From: an archaeon
Lineage (GTDB): Archaea > Asgardarchaeota > Hermodarchaeia > Hermodarchaeales > Hermodarchaeaceae
Direction: 5' to 3'
Length of the DNA: 22,044 nt
NCBI GenBank assembly: GCA_016550405.1
Contig: JABXGX010000259.1
Location: forward strand, 1-22,044
Shown: in pieces, positions 1 through 7,767 of the stretch
How positions within the stretch are numbered: the first letter of the stretch is position 1
Layout: every line of letters begins with the position of its first letter
Position numbers and translations under genes: made by a program
The notes under the pieces: generated by a model
The model's input: the letters and a program-made list of their open reading frames with translations, nothing else
Told to the model about the DNA's origin: nothing
Databases searched by the model: none

Positions 1-1269
1 AGTCAGCTGATTACCCTCCAGGTAACTTACGAAGTCGCATTCGGTCTAGAAAACTTCCAATACCCCCCAGAACATATTCATTCACAACTCCAATGGGCAT
101 TAACCACCGTCAATGCTCAAAATCTATACACACGAAACACACACACCCTTTCAGGTGGAGAGAAACAGAAGGTCGTAATCGCCTCGTTTCTCGGGATTCA
201 TTCTCCAATCCTCATCTTCGATGAGCCCACAGCACGCCTTGACGCCCAAACTACATACGAAGTCATCAAAGCTTTGACTGAGCTTCATCACCAAGGACAC
301 ACGATTCTGGTTATTGAACACCGTATCCAGCCTTTCCTCAATCTAGCATCACGTGTTATCTTAATGAACAAAGGTCGAATTTGCTATGATAATGCCACCA
401 ATCAACTTACGCTTAAACCGAACACCCTGATGGATTTAGGTGTGACATTAGAGCCCTTGACGAATTCAGATGCGGCCACAGGTTCGATACAACACAAAAA
501 GGAATTGCTCGGAATCCATCAACTAAATTTCACGTACCCACGCATTGAAGAAAAATCCACACCGCAACCTGCATTGCAGAATGTAACCTTTTCAGCGCCA
601 CCTGGAGAAATTATAGCACTAATGGGAGCAAATGGATCCGGGAAATCAACTCTATTACTCCAAATTATGGGCTTACTCAAACCCGATTCAGGATTCATCA
701 CCGTTGATGGGCACAGTATTCATGACTGCCCTGTTTCGCAACTAGCCCGAAATATTGGCTTTGTCTTTCAAAATCCACTCCACCAACTCTTTGCTCCAAC
801 TGTACAGGAGGAAGTGCTTTTAGCATCAAAACACCTTCGCGTTCCAGAACCCCAAATAGCACAGGAACGCGCAGTAAAGCTTTTGACACAATTTGGGTTA
901 CTTGCCTACCAAGAACAATCTCCCTACACCCTGAGTCTTGGTGAACAGCGGCGGCTTACGATTGCTTCTATCCTCCTCCACAAACCAAAGCTTCTGCTGC
1001 TTGATGAACCTTTCATTGGACAGGACTATCGCAATGTCCATCAACTCATGACGGTTGTTCGTCAAGAAGTCACTCAGGGAACCACCGTTCTTCTCGCAAC
1101 CCATGATACCGCAATTGCAGAGCAATATTGTCACCGCATTCTTTTCCTATTTGAAGGACGCCTTCTCATTGATGCCCCAGTCAGACAAGGCTTGGAATAC
1201 ATGGCGCTAATGAAACATACCGCCGATTGGCAGGAATTGACAATTAAAGAGGAGGTATCTGCAAAATGA
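1..1269 (+). CDS. ECF transporter ATPase with two fused ABC domains (5' truncated)
   Basis: The reading frame is open from base 1, so the gene begins upstream of the window; the ATG at 274 is internal. About 422 residues are visible. The first ABC domain shows only its second half: signature LSGGEKQKVVIAS near 148-186, Walker B LIFDEPT near 214-234 and the switch histidine in VIEHR. The second domain is complete: Walker A GANGSGKST near 628-654, Q-loop VFQNP near 763-777, a signature written LSLGEQRR (Leu in place of the usual Gly), Walker B LLLLDEP and the histidine of LLATHD. Two fused ATPase domains followed directly by an EcfT-like gene are the arrangement of energy-coupling-factor importers for vitamins or metal ions. 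The stop overlaps the next start in ATGA. The substrate-binding S component is not in the window, so the substrate is unknown. Confidence 0.9.
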   Translation, partial: SQLITLQVTYEVAFGLENFQYPPEHIHSQLQWALTTVNAQNLYTRNTHTLSGGEKQKVVIASFLGIHSPILIFDEPTARLDAQTTYEVIKALTELHHQGHTILVIEHRIQPFLNLASRVILMNKGRICYDNATNQLTLKPNTLMDLGVTLEPLTNSDAATGSIQHKKELLGIHQLNFTYPRIEEKSTPQPALQNVTFSAPPGEIIALMGANGSGKSTLLLQIMGLLKPDSGFITVDGHSIHDCPVSQLARNIGFVFQNPLHQLFAPTVQEEVLLASKHLRVPEPQIAQERAVKLLTQFGLLAYQEQSPYTLSLGEQRRLTIASILLHKPKLLLLDEPFIGQDYRNVHQLMTVVRQEVTQGTTVLLATHDTAIAEQYCHRILFLFEGRLLIDAPVRQGLEYMALMKHTADWQELTIKEEVSAK

Positions 1270-2096
1270 AAATGCGTACCTCTTCTTTTGGTTATCTTCA
1301 ACGAAAATCGTTTGTTCATCGACTTAACCCGTTAACCAAATTCCTTGTCCTGATTCTACTTGTTGTCCTTACAGTAACCTTGGTCTCTGATATCGTATCT
1401 CTCTGCATCTTTGGGTTCATTCTCCTAGCTTATGTTGGTGCAGGGATTAATCTTCGATATGCGTTTGGTCGACTTCGACGGCTTCTAGCGTTCATTCTGT
1501 TAATTGCCTTAGTTCAATTGCTCTTCACACCTTATGGGCTCGTCCTCTTCTATCTCATCCCCCCTCTCGCCCCAGGATTTGGTCCCTATTTTCCTATAAC
1601 TCTCGCTGGAATAGCCAATGCAATCAACCTTGCTTTTCGACTCATTAACATTGTTCTTGCCAGCGCCCTGTTCGTAGCAAGCACGGATCCGAGTCGATTT
1701 GCAGCAGCTCTTACCTCTCTTCATATTCCGTATCGATATAGCTACACTCTCGTGCTTGCACTTCGCTTAGTCCCACTCTTTGATGAAGAATCAAATACCG
1801 TTCAAGCTGCCCAACAAGCAAGGGGAATCCCTGTCGACCAGGGAGTCATTCGAGGATTCTTTCGTCGCATACGCTATACCTTCATGCCCCTACTCTTTTC
1901 AGCGCTAGGACGTGTCGATGCTCTTACCCTCGCAATGGATGGTCGTGGATTTGGATATGCCCGCACACGCACCTATCTGCACTTCCCTAATTTCACGCTC
2001 AAGGATTGGGCAATCATGACAGTAAGTATCTTCTTAACTGCATTTTTCCTCTGGTATTTCCTTTTTGTAGCACCATTACCAGTGATTTTGGGGTAA
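1266..2096 (+). CDS. ecfT: ECF transporter transmembrane component EcfT
   Basis: This 276-residue hydrophobic protein has several predicted membrane segments. The N-terminal one starts after HRLNPLTKFL, a typical EcfT opening. Two features near the C-terminal half match the EcfT coupling helices that contact the ATPases: QQARGIP near residue 187 and AMDGRGFG near residue 223, which correspond to the two Ala-Arg-Gly-type motifs (the second is Gly-Arg-Gly here). The ATG overlaps the stop of the ATPase gene by 4 nt, so the two are translationally coupled. In the family, EcfT is the scaffold that links the ATPases to the substrate-binding S component in the membrane. Assignment to the family is firm; the substrate is not known. 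Confidence 0.9.
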   Translation: MKMRTSSFGYLQRKSFVHRLNPLTKFLVLILLVVLTVTLVSDIVSLCIFGFILLAYVGAGINLRYAFGRLRRLLAFILLIALVQLLFTPYGLVLFYLIPPLAPGFGPYFPITLAGIANAINLAFRLINIVLASALFVASTDPSRFAAALTSLHIPYRYSYTLVLALRLVPLFDEESNTVQAAQQARGIPVDQGVIRGFFRRIRYTFMPLLFSALGRVDALTLAMDGRGFGYARTRTYLHFPNFTLKDWAIMTVSIFLTAFFLWYFLFVAPLPVILG

Positions 2097-2404
2097 CTTC
2101 ACTACTCAGAATCTGAATTTTGTACGACTTAGATGTAGTTCCTTGGTATTTTAATTGAGCATTCAACCGTCTCATTTCTAGGTAATATGTGGGAATGAGG
2201 ATCAATTGAAGCCCACTTACGAAGAAAACTGGTGTCACCTCGTTTACACACTCTCATAGCTCTCCACCCGCTAAAGGACCACTGAACTGGGCTGCCCCAA
2301 TCGAATCTTCATAGTAGCCAAATCTCTCACTAGATTGAGGATTCTTACATCTGCACTCTTCTAAATACGCTATTGGCTGTTTGTAACCATCTTCATGAGT
2401 TATG

Positions 2405-2740
2405 AATAAAGAGACAGACTAGCACTTGTGTTCGGGTCTGAGGGCTTCCACCTTTGCACTAGCGACATACCCTGCCCCGGATTTTTCCACAGCCAGCATA
2501 CGCGTCGGTCAAGGATTCTGGGAGTTTATCTGCTGGGTATCCAAAGAGCTTTGCCCGATTCTGACGTGGGGACCATGAGCTTTTACTATCCCAACTCTTA
2601 TCGGTGCAACAACCTTTCGAAGCAGTGGCTAGTTCAGCGTATGCAAACTTGACTTCCGCTTTGATTTCCTCGTCGCTGATTTTACTGATGGGGTTTTTCC
2701 TGTGGTAAAATGTATCGCCTACCAATATCTGGGTGGACAA
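2405..2740 (-). pseudogene. Relic of an arsenite methyltransferase (ArsM-like) N-terminus
   Basis: Reading down the minus strand from 2740 gives EEIKAEVKFAYAELATASKG followed by CC, then KLFGYPADKLPESLT and GCG. This order (amphipathic helix, CC pair, GY-x-x-xx-LP segment, GCG) matches the N-terminal region of ArsM-type SAM-dependent arsenite methyltransferases, in which a cysteine pair and a GCGNP motif precede the Rossmann domain. After GCG the frame breaks: NP appears one frame on, and ASAKVEALRPEHK, which resembles the ArsM segment leading to the SAM-binding strand, appears in the third frame. A stop follows and the methyltransferase core is missing. There is no ATG, only a TTG at 2740. 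The call rests on motif memory, not on a search. The alternative is chance similarity, which I think less likely given the order of motifs. Confidence 0.55.
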
Positions 2741-2746
2741 ATGTCT

Positions 2747-2757
2747 CTTATATAAAT
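2747..2757 (+). promoter_or_regulatory. TATA box of the serine dehydratase operon
   Basis: CTTATATAAAT sits about 70 bases upstream of the TTG start at 2824. An archaeal start site some 25 bases downstream would give a leader of roughly 45 bases. It is the best TATA match in the first 5 kb. Confidence 0.55.
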
Positions 2758-2823
2758 TAATTTTATTTTGCTGGCGAATCGTTTAATAATCAGACCAAGG
2801 TCATCATTAGATGGTGGTGAATT

Positions 2824-3495
2824 TTGGGTAAAGCGGATAGTGTCTTTGAGATAATCGGGCCTATAATGATAGGGCCATCCAGTTCTCACACTGCTGCTGC
2901 AGTGCGTATTGGACTCATTAGTCGGGCAATTCTTGGGGAAAAGGTACAAAAGGCAATAATTCAACTTCATGGCTCATATGCGTTAACTGGAAAAGGGCAT
3001 GGTACGGATAAAGCGCTCATTGCAGGATTATTAGGTCTCGATGCAGCTGATGAACGGATAAAAGACTCACTCCAAATCGCTAAAGACATTGGAATGTCTG
3101 TTGAATTCCAAAAGGTCGACCTCGGAGACGAATACCCCCCTAACACGGTTCGACTTCTTATTGAAGGACCAAGCAAATCTCACTTTGAAATCACTGCTGT
3201 TTCAGTAGGGGGTGGTAACATCGGCGTAATTGAAATCAACGGGTTGCCTATTCAGCTATCTGGTGAGTATCATACGCTTATTACAATTCATAATGACAGA
3301 CCCGGTATTGTCGCAAAAGCTACCACTATAATTGCGCAAAACAAGGTGAATATCTCAACAATGATCGTCACTCGCCAACGCCGAGGTGGGCTCGCGGCAA
3401 TGGCGATAGAAATGGATCAACCCCTACCTCAGAAGGCTATCGACGAATTATCATCTGAGGCTCACACCGTTCGTCTCATTCCTCCAATTTACTAA
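2824..3495 (+). CDS. sdaAB: L-serine dehydratase, beta subunit
   Basis: This is the 223-residue small subunit of the iron-sulfur L-serine dehydratase, which converts L-serine to pyruvate and ammonia. The N-terminal domain carries the family sequence IGPSSSHTAAA (residues 17-27) and GHGTDKA (58-64). An ACT domain fills residues about 149-223, starting at HTLITIHNDRPGIVAKA, and in this family is thought to bind serine or act in regulation. The start codon is TTG at 2824, supported by the purine-rich site GGTGGTGA just before it at 2813-2820; there is no ATG in the right place. The alpha subunit follows after 19 bases, so both are expressed together from the TATA box at 2747. Split alpha and beta subunits are the form found in Gram-positive bacteria and several archaea. 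Confidence 0.93.
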   Translation: MGKADSVFEIIGPIMIGPSSSHTAAAVRIGLISRAILGEKVQKAIIQLHGSYALTGKGHGTDKALIAGLLGLDAADERIKDSLQIAKDIGMSVEFQKVDLGDEYPPNTVRLLIEGPSKSHFEITAVSVGGGNIGVIEINGLPIQLSGEYHTLITIHNDRPGIVAKATTIIAQNKVNISTMIVTRQRRGGLAAMAIEMDQPLPQKAIDELSSEAHTVRLIPPIY

Positions 3496-3514
3496 CCAAA
3501 AGATGTGATAATAC

Positions 3515-4375
3515 ATGAATTACGATTCAATGAAACAGCTCATCAAACTCGCTGGTCGAGAAAAGAAGTGCATTGGTGAAATCGTGCTCGAGGTTGAGGC
3601 AGAACAAGAAGCTGAATCTGTGGACACCATTCGGGGTCAAATGGTAATCTCATGGCAGGTAATGAAACAATCTCTTGAAAAAGGAGTCAATGAAGACATT
3701 CGGTCTGTCAGCGGATTAAGTGGGGGCGATGGCAAATTATTCTATTCCCGCAAGCCCAAGTTTTTAAACCCTGATATATCTAAAGCCGTTGCCTGGGCAC
3801 TAGGGATAGCAGAGGTAAACGCTTCCATGGGGCGCATTGTCGCCTGTCCCACTGCAGGGAGTTGTGGTATTGTTCCTGCAGCGATGATGTTCGCTAGGGA
3901 ATCTCTCCACGTGGATGAAGAAGCTATCATCACGGCGCTATTTACTGCTGCAGGGATCGGAATCGTATGTTCCATTAACGCTTCAATTTCAGGTGCTGAA
4001 GGAGGTTGCCAAGCAGAGTGTGGAGTTGCTGCGGCAATGGCTGCAGGCGCACTTACTGAATTAGCAGGGGGCAGCCCTACTATGATAGGGCACGCTGTTG
4101 CTCTCTGTTTGAGCAACATGCTCGGACTTGTATGCGATCCGGTGGCTGGTTTAGTTGAAGTACCCTGTGTTCTTCGTAATGCCGGAGGGTTAATGCAAGC
4201 CTTCCTAGCTGCAGAGTTAGCTCTTGCAGGCATAATAAGTCGGATTCCTGTTGATGAAGTGATTGGAGCGATGGGCGAAGTTGGTGAAGCTCTTCCTGAA
4301 AGTCTTCGAGAAACTGCACTTGGAGGCCTCGCGAACACACCAACAGGAAATAAATTTCGCAAAAAAGTGGGATAA
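3515..4375 (+). CDS. sdaAA: L-serine dehydratase, iron-sulfur alpha subunit
   Basis: This 286-residue catalytic subunit has ACPTAGSCGIVPA at residues 110-122, GAEGGCQAECG at 160-170 and CDPVAGLVEVPC at 207-218. Cys165, Cys207 and Cys218 have the spacing (42 and 11 residues) known for the three [4Fe-4S] ligands of characterised L-serine dehydratases; the open fourth site binds substrate serine. Length fits the free alpha subunit. It forms an operon with the beta gene 19 bases upstream. Its end faces the cupin gene on the opposite strand, with 17 bases between the two stop codons. The 206-residue minus-strand open frame inside it is a shadow. Confidence 0.95.
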   Translation: MNYDSMKQLIKLAGREKKCIGEIVLEVEAEQEAESVDTIRGQMVISWQVMKQSLEKGVNEDIRSVSGLSGGDGKLFYSRKPKFLNPDISKAVAWALGIAEVNASMGRIVACPTAGSCGIVPAAMMFARESLHVDEEAIITALFTAAGIGIVCSINASISGAEGGCQAECGVAAAMAAGALTELAGGSPTMIGHAVALCLSNMLGLVCDPVAGLVEVPCVLRNAGGLMQAFLAAELALAGIISRIPVDEVIGAMGEVGEALPESLRETALGGLANTPTGNKFRKKVG

Positions 4376-4392
4376 CTATTATTTCCTTGGAC

Positions 4393-4734
4393 TTAGTCAA
4401 AAAGTGGAATAACACAAATAAAGACCAAGGCTATTTCACCGGTATTTCGGTATCCATGTTCTTCATTGGGTGGAACATACAGGAACATGTCTGCTTTAAT
4501 TGGAACCTTCTGATGGGGAGTAAATGCTATTCCCTGTCCAGAGAGGATGTAGATTTCATGATCCGCTTTATGGCTATGAAGCGGAATTTCTCCACCAGGC
4601 TGGACTTCAAATCGGCGCATCGCGAAGGTCCGAGCCCCATTATCCCGATTAATCAACCAACGAATAGTTGTGCCAATTGAACCATATTGAGTCACTCTCT
4701 CTTCAGGACGGTCATCAAATCGGCCTACAATCAT
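4393..4734 (-). CDS. Small single-domain cupin protein
   Basis: This is a 113-residue protein made of one cupin beta-barrel. Motif 1 is visible as GGEIPLHSHKADHEIYILSG, with two histidines and a glutamate in the usual metal-ligand order. Motif 2 includes the late histidine in VPPNEEHGYRN. This pattern supports a metal-binding cupin, but the substrate cannot be told: single-domain cupins include dioxygenases, isomerases and binding proteins. The ATG at 4734 lies about 28 bases downstream of a TATA-like element, which suggests a nearly leaderless transcript. It is convergent with the serine dehydratase operon and divergent from the gene at 4905. Confidence 0.85.
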   Translation of the reverse strand: MIVGRFDDRPEERVTQYGSIGTTIRWLINRDNGARTFAMRRFEVQPGGEIPLHSHKADHEIYILSGQGIAFTPHQKVPIKADMFLYVPPNEEHGYRNTGEIALVFICVIPLFD

Positions 4735-4758
4735 AGTTTTATCACCAAACCTTGAAGA

Positions 4759-4766
4759 CTTAAATA
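4759..4766 (-). promoter_or_regulatory. TATA-like element of the cupin gene
   Basis: Read on the minus strand the sequence is TATTTAAG, within CGTATTTAAGTC. Its distance of about 28 bases from the ATG at 4734 is what a leaderless archaeal transcript would need. Confidence 0.4.
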
Positions 4767-4904
4767 CGCAAATCTATACGGAGAAACTCACCGTAAACCT
4801 GGTGTATTAAAAAGTCGACTGATGAGCTACGAGAACACTTAATTGGTCGCAACACCACGCATACTAATACAACTGAAATAAAACAAAAGCTGGCGGGATG
4901 GATA

Positions 4905-5264
4905 ATGACGAGGAAAGACCTAGTAAAGCAGACTCTCCTCTCACTTCTACAAGAAGCGGAACCCGCTGTCACTGACGATGCCCTCTTTCTCGGCAAAATG
5001 AAAATCCACTGCACTGAATCTGGGTACGCCAATGTCCAAATTAGCCGCCCTCTCGATATCGAATACATCAAACAATTTTTCCAAGGCATGGATGTCTACG
5101 CTGAAGCTAACCAAGCGAGCGTCATAGTGAAAAAGAACTCCAACGTTTTTCTTTATGCTGAACCTAATGACAACCAACGCATCGCCTTCGGTCCAGTCAT
5201 GGATTATGAACTCCTTGTCCTTGTTTTCAAATATATCCGACAAATCATGACTCGAAATGCCTAA
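4905..5264 (+). CDS. Hypothetical protein
   Basis: This 119-residue protein is not recognised. It opens with a charged amphipathic helix (TRKDLVKQTLLSLLQEAEPA) and continues with alternating beta-like segments such as ANVQISR and ASVIVKKNSNVFLYAE. There are no cysteines beyond one, no membrane segment and no nucleotide-binding motif. GGCGGG at 4892-4897 precedes the ATG by about 7 bases. It is divergent from the cupin gene and its stop is 15 bases from the stop of cytidine deaminase on the other strand. A 98-residue open frame on the minus strand covers the same bases, but its sequence looks less protein-like and it has no clear ribosome site, so the plus-strand reading is preferred. Confidence 0.6.
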   Translation: MTRKDLVKQTLLSLLQEAEPAVTDDALFLGKMKIHCTESGYANVQISRPLDIEYIKQFFQGMDVYAEANQASVIVKKNSNVFLYAEPNDNQRIAFGPVMDYELLVLVFKYIRQIMTRNA

Positions 5265-5279
5265 CTCCTCAAAGGCTCA

Positions 5280-5681
5280 TTACTCGGTCTCAGCTTCAAA
5301 ACGAAATCCTTTCGGATACAATTGAGACAATGATAATCTTTCAATGGTCCCCGATGATCCAACTGAAATGATTTCCAGATTCGGTGCAAATTCAAAGAGC
5401 ACGCTACGACAAATACCACACGGCATCACAGGCTCCTTATTATCAGACACAATAGCCATCTTGACAAACTGTCGAGCCCCATTACACACTGCAGAAACAA
5501 CAGCCGTGCGTTCAGCACACACTGTTGCCCCAAACGTCGAGTTTTCCACATTACACCCAGTGAACACCTGGCCATCTTCTGTCAGCAGGGCTGCCCCAAC
5601 GGCGAACTGAGAATAGGGTGCATACGCGTGACCCTGGGCGCTCCGAGCTTTTTGAATGAGTTGGTCATCACTCACCGTCAT
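5280..5681 (-). CDS. cdd: Cytidine deaminase
   Basis: This 133-residue enzyme deaminates cytidine and deoxycytidine to uridine and deoxyuridine in pyrimidine salvage. The catalytic zinc site is complete: TVCAERTA with Cys55 and the proton-shuttling Glu57, and PCGIC with Cys88 and Cys91. The substrate segment CNVENSTFGAT is also typical of the homotetrameric small form. The frame can be read from a TTG at 5699, but the ATG at 5681 is chosen because GAGGAG lies 7 bases before it. Upstream at 5711-5761 there are a 7-bp inverted repeat and a short palindrome that could be regulatory. Its stop faces that of the hypothetical gene ending at 5264. Confidence 0.95.
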   Translation of the reverse strand: MTVSDDQLIQKARSAQGHAYAPYSQFAVGAALLTEDGQVFTGCNVENSTFGATVCAERTAVVSAVCNGARQFVKMAIVSDNKEPVMPCGICRSVLFEFAPNLEIISVGSSGTIERLSLSQLYPKGFRFEAETE

Positions 5682-5988
5682 TATTAACTCCTCTACCAAT
5701 CACCACTGTTTACAGCCGATATTCCTAGTTAGGCTGTATAAGAGCCCGTCGGTTGTCAACCACTAATAGGTCTGAAAATAGGTTGAGCGTATTACCCACA
5801 ATATAAATAAGCATTTAGCCGCCCTTATTCCCCTAAAAATCCTATAAATCGGCTTTAACGCCAGAGAACAATCAAGAAAGCTCCTATTTGTCATTTTGGA
5901 CAATTTAGCGAAAATCAACGCTCCTTTCCCAAATCCAAGGGTTTAAATAGCTTCTTTGGGGCGAGTAAAATGAGGATAGCACCAGGAC
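5682..5988. other. Intergenic region with TATA-like and palindromic elements
   Basis: This stretch of about 300 bases between divergent cdd and the zinc-ribbon gene holds no gene I can support. It contains TACAGCC (5711-5717) with its inverted partner GGCTGTA (5732-5738), the palindrome GGTTGTCAACC (5751-5761), and several AT-rich TATA-like runs, near 5802-5810, 5843-5848 and 5941-5949. The last would serve the plus-strand gene at 5992. Confidence 0.5.
5941..5949 (+). promoter_or_regulatory. TATA-like element before the zinc-ribbon gene
   Basis: GTTTAAATA lies about 45 bases upstream of the ATG at 5992. The position fits an archaeal promoter with a short leader. No independent support. Confidence 0.35.
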
Positions 5989-5991
5989 GTG

Positions 5992-6289
5992 ATGAAAACG
6001 ACAGCTGCGGAGTCCAGAACGGTCACCACCGTAAGCCGCTCGACAACCAAAGCTATCACCTGTCCAGCCTGTGGACAACTCAACCTTATCAAAAGTAAAC
6101 ACTACTATTGGCTTTTATCCAAAGAAAAACAGGCACGTTGCCGTCACTGCGGTCGATCATTTCATCCCTAATAGCCCGGTTCTTACGCAAGTAACTCCCC
6201 GCTGTCCGAATTGCAGGCATCCTCTCCCACTTCCTCTCCAAGAGAGTTTCGCTTTTTCTTTCCGTCAACCTGTCACACTTATGTGCTAA
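5992..6289 (+). pseudogene. Double zinc-ribbon protein split by a +1 frameshift
   Basis: The first frame, from ATG 5992 (or GTG 5989) to the TAA at 6169, encodes about 59 residues with a complete four-cysteine ribbon: TCPACGQ followed about 25 residues later by RCRHCGRSFHP. The stop comes right after CAT CCC. Skipping one base (CCC, T, then AAT) moves into the next frame, which runs on as NSPVLTQVTPRCPNCRHPLP and ends QPVTLMC before a TAA at 6287. The second frame thus supplies a second CxxC and a further Cys, as expected for a second ribbon, and its last cysteine pair is cut off by the stop. The simplest reading is one gene with a frameshift and an end mutation, that is a pseudogene; a sequencing error or programmed frameshifting are alternatives. 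Function unknown; such small ribbons often bind nucleic acid or protein. Confidence 0.5.
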
Positions 6290-6351
6290 AACCACTGTAC
6301 CTGTCTTCGCATTCACTCCGATCATGAGTCTTTGATTAGGTGTGTAATTCT

Positions 6352-7644
6352 ATGAGTGCAGAAAAAAGGAAGTTTCGTTGGGTTACGATTTTTCTCATAG
6401 GTCTCGGGTTTTTTACGACTGCAATTAGCTGGTCTCTCTTCAATTCGTATGTTCCAATCTTTCTTCAAGGCTCAATTATGAGCGCTCTTCCGACGTTCCC
6501 TTTCGTGGCTGCCCTAGCTGGGTTTTTCATGGGGATTGATAATCTCGTAGCAATCATCATGAATCCAATCATGGGTGGAAGGTCAGATAAGACCTGGAAT
6601 CGATTTGGGCGGCGTATGCCGTATCTTATTATCGGTATTCCGCTCGCCGCTGGGTTCTTCATTGGGCTACCAATAGCCGCTAGTGTTCCCGAGATGCTAG
6701 GTCTTGTGTCACTAATTGTTCTCATTCTAGGCTTCGATATCTCCATGGCTATTTACCGTGCTCCAACCGTGGCGATGATGCCTGATTTTACTCCTTCTGA
6801 AAAGCGAAGCCCTGCCAACGGTGTCATTAACCTGATGGGAGGTATTGGATCAATATTTGCGTTCGTAGTAGGCTCAATTCTCTACGGGATAAATCCACTT
6901 CTTGCATTCGGTGTCACAGCACTCATCATGATTCTTGCACTAGTTGTGCTGGTCTTTATGATTCGTGAGCCTGAAATTCCCTTAGAAATGGAAAAGGTTG
7001 ACCAACCGCTTCGACAAGCATTTCGTGAAGCCATCAGCGACCGCTCTATAATCAGTATACTAATCGCAATCTTTGCATGGTTTGTTGCCTTCAATACATT
7101 AGAAACATGGTTTACTTCATATGGTGTGTTCACACTGTTATGGCCAGCAAATATCGCATCCCTTGCCATGACCTTGTTTGCTCTAGTCTTTGTGATCTTT
7201 GCCATTCCAGGTGGACTGATTGCAGTGAAATTTGGGCGTCGCCGTACGATCATGGTGGGTCTTATCGGGATGATCATCACTCTGGTTATCGTCTCTTTTA
7301 TGCGAGATTTCATTACAGTCCTTTTCAGTCTAGGATTAGCCGGCTTCTTCTGGGCCTTTGTCAACGTTAACAGCATCGTAATGTTGTGGGAAATCAGCCG
7401 GAAGAAACAAGGTGCCTACACCGGTATCTACTACGTTTCAAGCCAATTCGCTGCCGCCATTGGTCCCATCGCCTTTGGTCTACTCGCTGATGTTCTAGTT
7501 TTGTTCTTTGGTTTTACCCTTGCTACAAAATGGCTCCTTCTTTGGCCTTTTTCAATTGTATTTCTCATCATATCACTTGTTACCATGTTTTTTGTTCGAC
7601 GTGGCGAAGCAGGTGAGGAAGCAGAAATGTCCGAAAAAGCATAA
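6352..7644 (+). CDS. Major facilitator superfamily transporter
   Basis: This protein of about 430 residues has twelve likely membrane helices. It carries an MFS motif A in the first half, GGRSDKTWNRFGRRMPY, and its repeat in the second half, AVKFGRRRTIMVG. The form NPIMGGRSD-x-W-x-R-FGRR resembles the sugar-transporting SLC45 and GPH-like MFS branches rather than drug exporters, but the substrate cannot be assigned. A charged C-terminal tail is present. The frame opens at a GTG (6340), but the ATG at 6352 is preferred because AGGTGTG lies 7 bases upstream and the protein then begins MSAEKRKFRW just before the first helix. A T-rich run at 7672-7689 downstream would end its transcript. Confidence 0.88.
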   Translation: MSAEKRKFRWVTIFLIGLGFFTTAISWSLFNSYVPIFLQGSIMSALPTFPFVAALAGFFMGIDNLVAIIMNPIMGGRSDKTWNRFGRRMPYLIIGIPLAAGFFIGLPIAASVPEMLGLVSLIVLILGFDISMAIYRAPTVAMMPDFTPSEKRSPANGVINLMGGIGSIFAFVVGSILYGINPLLAFGVTALIMILALVVLVFMIREPEIPLEMEKVDQPLRQAFREAISDRSIISILIAIFAWFVAFNTLETWFTSYGVFTLLWPANIASLAMTLFALVFVIFAIPGGLIAVKFGRRRTIMVGLIGMIITLVIVSFMRDFITVLFSLGLAGFFWAFVNVNSIVMLWEISRKKQGAYTGIYYVSSQFAAAIGPIAFGLLADVLVLFFGFTLATKWLLLWPFSIVFLIISLVTMFFVRRGEAGEEAEMSEKA

Positions 7645-7671
7645 TTCTATCATCGAGGTGCTCATTGCATC

Positions 7672-7689
7672 TCTCTTCTTCTTTTTTAT
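7672..7689 (+). terminator. Oligo-T terminator after the MFS gene
   Basis: A pyrimidine run ending in CTTCTTCTTTTTTATC lies about 30 bases after the MFS stop. Runs of T on the coding strand are the usual intrinsic termination signal in archaea. Confidence 0.45.
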
Positions 7690-7767
7690 CTCATCAGCTA
7701 GAAGGAGATAGTTTTATCTAATGGCTTAGGGTCAGTTGAGACACTTGGTATATTCGGAGAAGCGTAT

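Larger units (their letters stand above)
2097..2823. other. Intergenic region with decayed coding sequence
   Basis: This stretch of about 730 bases lies between ecfT and the serine dehydratase operon and has no intact gene. From about 2405 to 2740 on the minus strand it carries an ArsM-like relic, entered separately. From 2254 to 2418 the minus strand has an open stretch without a start codon. The last 80 bases carry the promoter of the serine dehydratase operon. I see nothing convincing in 2097-2253. Confidence 0.6.

Noticed and set aside
3742..4362. 206-residue open frame on the minus strand
   Set aside because: It lies wholly within the serine dehydratase alpha gene, whose catalytic motifs are complete; the antisense product is low-complexity and rich in Ala, Pro and Ser.
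4947..5243. 98-residue open frame on the minus strand
   Set aside because: It covers the same bases as the plus-strand hypothetical gene. It has no clear ribosome site, while the plus-strand frame does. Both are weak, but only one is likely.
6882..7376. 164-residue open frame on the minus strand
   Set aside because: It is antisense to the MFS transporter helices and its product is an unnatural run of Arg, Ile, Met and Thr typical of shadows of hydrophobic codons.
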